The position numbers and the translations under genes are program-made. Under the pieces are notes generated by a model. The model saw nothing but the letters and a program-made list of their open reading frames with translations, was not told where the DNA came from and searched no databases. Below are positions 5,339 to 6,728 of a stretch of DNA of 6,728 nt, piece after piece. Origin of the DNA: Methanobacterium sp. (lineage in GTDB: Archaea; Methanobacteriota; Methanobacteria; Methanobacteriales; Methanobacteriaceae). Each line of letters starts with the position of its first letter. Positions within the stretch are counted from its first letter, which is position 1. The stretch is taken from the NCBI GenBank assembly GCA_003158115.1, contig PMGM01000053.1, positions 1 through 6,728 on the forward strand, given 5' to 3'.

Positions 5339-6535
5339 ATGAAAATTATAGAAGGCGGAATTTGTGCTGTTGGAGAAGTCCTAGCTGGTGGGGCATGTGA
5401 AGATGAGTTTGGTGTAGCTGTTATTGTTTTTAAAGATAGCAATGCATCGGCAGTTTTCACTTCGAACAAGTTAGTTGCTGCTCCAGTAATTATTACAAGA
5501 GAAGCTATTAATAACGGTAAATTATCTGCAATAGTTGCAAACAGTGGAAATGCGAATTGTTTTACTGGTACTGATGGCATGGAAGATGCAATGAGTATGG
5601 CCCAAGAAGTTGCAGATAATTTAGTTTTGGATGTTAAAGATGTTGCTGTAGCTTCAACAGGAATAATTGGAAGAAAATTACCCATGGAAATAATCACTCC
5701 ACTAATAAAGAAGGCTATTAACAATCTTGAAAATTCTAATAAAGCATCAACTTATGCTGCAGAAGCTATAATGACTACTGATACTTTTTCTAAGGAGATT
5801 TCAGTTGAAACTGAACTTAAAAATGGGAAAAAAGTTAGAATTGGAGGCATAACAAAAGGTTCTGGTATGATAGCCCCTAATATGGGCACCATGCTCTCAT
5901 TCATAACTACAGATATTGATGCAACACCGAATGAATTGAAAATTGCATTAAAAAAAGCTGTTGAATCAACCTTCAACATGATAGTTGTAGATGGAGATGA
6001 AAGCACCAATGATACTGTGGTACTCATGACCAGTGGAAGTTCTGGAGGAAGTATTGATGAGACCTTTCAAGAAGCTCTTGAATATGTTTGTTCACGTCTT
6101 GCCCGAATGATTGCAACGGATGGTGAAGGTGCAACCAAATTAATTGAAGTTCAGTTAACTGGTGCAACCACGACCAAAGATGCAAGATCAGCAGCAAAAG
6201 CTGTTGTATCATCATCACTTGTCAAAACTGCTGTATTTGGAGCAGATCCTAACTGGGGTAGAATTGTAGCAGCTGTCGGATATTCTGGTGCCGATATGGA
6301 TGAAAACAGCATAAGCATATGTCTAGGATCAGACAAAAAAACTGTTAAAATTGTTGATAAAGGTGTTGTTATTGTAACCGAACCTTCTAAAGATCATGAA
6401 GATGCAGAGGAAATTATGAAGGAAAATCATATCAAAATTATGATTGACATAGGTCTTGGAGATGGTTTAGCTACTGCATATGGATGTGACCTAAGCTATG
6501 AATATGTGAGCATAAATGCAGAATATTCAACCTGA
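5339..6535 (+). CDS. argJ: Glutamate N-acetyltransferase ArgJ (ornithine acetyltransferase)
   Basis: ArgJ transfers the acetyl group of N-acetylornithine to glutamate, releasing ornithine and recycling acetylglutamate in the cyclic arginine pathway. Some members also use acetyl-CoA. It is cytoplasmic. The 398 residues match the family length. It is made as a proenzyme that cuts itself before a conserved Thr, here Thr184 in [14 protein letters not shown]; the new N-terminal Thr is the nucleophile. Other family marks are ANSGNAN (67-73), STGIIG (106-111, oxyanion-hole Thr-Gly), GDESTNDT (219-226), [10 protein letters not shown] (300-309) and the C-terminal [17 protein letters not shown]. The residue before the cleavage point is Gly, where I would expect Ala in most family members. 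The ATG at 5339 has a ribosome-binding site and gives the usual [10 protein letters not shown] start. argB follows after 116 bases. Whether the enzyme is mono- or bifunctional cannot be read from the sequence. Confidence 0.97.
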   Translation: MKIIEGGICAVGEVLAGGACEDEFGVAVIVFKDSNASAVFTSNKLVAAPVIITREAINNGKLSAIVANSGNANCFTGTDGMEDAMSMAQEVADNLVLDVKDVAVASTGIIGRKLPMEIITPLIKKAINNLENSNKASTYAAEAIMTTDTFSKEISVETELKNGKKVRIGGITKGSGMIAPNMGTMLSFITTDIDATPNELKIALKKAVESTFNMIVVDGDESTNDTVVLMTSGSSGGSIDETFQEALEYVCSRLARMIATDGEGATKLIEVQLTGATTTKDARSAAKAVVSSSLVKTAVFGADPNWGRIVAAVGYSGADMDENSISICLGSDKKTVKIVDKGVVIVTEPSKDHEDAEEIMKENHIKIMIDIGLGDGLATAYGCDLSYEYVSINAEYST

Positions 6536-6601
6536 ATATATAATAGAATATCATAAAAAATTTAATATAATGGGCAGAATCATATATTGATTGGAATAAC
6601 T

Positions 6602-6628
6602 AACCTTTTAATGGATGATAAAACCTTT
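6602..6628 (+). repeat. AACCTTT direct repeat, 20-base spacing
   Basis: AACCTTT occurs at 6602-6608 and at 6622-6628. The extended forms are AACCTTTTAAT and AACCTTTAAAT. The 20-base period is close to two helical turns, as expected for paired protein sites on one DNA face. Both copies also look like a TATA box with an upstream purine-rich element, so twin promoter elements are an alternative reading. Confidence 0.5.
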
Positions 6629-6633
6629 AAATA

Positions 6634-6640
6634 TTTTTTT
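6634..6640 (+). terminator. T7 run, possible intrinsic archaeal terminator
   Basis: Seven T residues on the coding strand lie between argJ and the argB ribosome-binding site. Archaeal RNA polymerase can release at such runs without a hairpin. Its position only a few bases before the argB ribosome-binding site makes a terminator for argJ transcripts possible, but it may just be promoter or leader sequence. Confidence 0.25.
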
Positions 6641-6646
6641 GAGGAG
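6641..6646 (+). promoter_or_regulatory. Ribosome-binding site of argB
   Basis: GAGGAG lies five bases before the ATG at 6652 and fixes the argB start. Confidence 0.8.
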
Positions 6647-6651
6647 TAATA

Positions 6652-6728
6652 ATGGAAACAGTTAACATCTTAATTGAAGCTTTACCTTATATTAAAAAAT
6701 TTCATCAGAAGAAAGTTATGATCAAGTA
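6652..6728 (+). CDS. argB: Acetylglutamate kinase ArgB, N-terminal fragment cut by the window end
   Basis: Twenty-five complete codons are visible, starting METVNILIEALPYIKKFH and ending VMIK, plus two bases (TA) of what is probably the Tyr codon of the next motif. This is the typical ArgB N-terminus: the ALPYIKKFH helix followed by the K(K/T)xxIKYGG strand that binds ATP phosphates. The kinase phosphorylates N-acetylglutamate, the product of ArgJ, so the two genes encode linked steps of arginine synthesis. The rest of the gene lies outside the window. The gene is called from the N-terminus, the strong ribosome-binding site and the argJ neighbour. Confidence 0.9.
   Translation, partial: METVNILIEALPYIKKFHQKKVMIK

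Larger units (their letters stand above)
6536..6651 (+). promoter_or_regulatory. argJ-argB intergenic region with promoter-like boxes
   Basis: This 116-base AT-rich gap holds several TATA-like sequences: TTTAATATA at 6561-6569, CATATATTG at 6581-6589, and the two repeated elements near 6602 and 6622. The element at 6602-6612 (AACCTTTTAAT) lies about 45 bases before the argB ATG. It would place a start near 6632, just upstream of the argB ribosome-binding site. The region suggests that argB can be transcribed on its own, but readthrough from argJ is equally possible. Confidence 0.4.

Noticed and set aside
5320..5724. Open frame of 134 codons on the minus strand inside argJ
   Set aside because: It lies opposite a strongly conserved gene, has no recognisable motif and no ribosome-binding site, and is expected from codon bias. 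The other minus-strand frames (for example 826-1089, 2859-3200, 3972-4289 and 5752-6027) were dismissed for the same reason.

Overview
The window is AT-rich archaeal DNA, most likely from a methanogen of the order Methanobacteriales (a Methanobacterium-like genome). Three things support this. It carries an archaeosine tRNA-guanine transglycosylase and a stand-alone archaeal NAC protein. Its Shine-Dalgarno sites (AGGAGG, AGGTGAT, GAGGT) are perfect, alongside TATA-like boxes and apparently one leaderless gene. ArgJ and ArgB are of the type seen in methanogens. The order assignment is inference from gene content and protein style, not from a search. There are no RNA genes, CRISPR arrays, insertion sequences or integrase remnants. 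All genes lie on the + strand.

Region 1 (1-4863) is an extremely tight five-gene run. It holds tgtA (5' end outside the window), nac, a calcineurin-like metallophosphoesterase, a Zc3h12a/Regnase-type NYN ribonuclease with a duplicated C-terminal domain, and a membrane-anchored protein with two palm-like domains. The second palm domain carries an intact GGDD metal-binding motif. The junctions are a 1-base overlap followed by three zero-base gaps, and each downstream gene has a good ribosome-binding site inside the preceding gene. The first two genes act in tRNA modification and nascent-chain handling. The last three have the parts of a nucleotide-linked RNA-control module: a possible nucleotide-processing palm enzyme, a phosphoesterase and an RNase. 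That functional link is a hypothesis.

Region 2 (4864-5338) holds one small gene, flanked by AT-rich promoter-like DNA. It encodes a predicted exported or membrane-anchored Thr/Asn/Ser/Pro-rich protein with eight N-glycosylation sequons. It has no Shine-Dalgarno site and a TATA-like box about 25 bases before its ATG, so it is probably leaderless.

Region 3 (5339-6728) is the arginine biosynthesis pair argJ and argB. ArgJ is complete. ArgB is cut by the window end after 25 codons. The 116-base gap between them holds a twice-repeated AACCTTT element, TATA-like sequences and a T7 run, so argB may have its own promoter.

The observations most worth following up are the tandem-palm membrane protein, which resembles GTP cyclohydrolase III in layout, and its zero-gap linkage to a Regnase-like RNase and a phosphoesterase.
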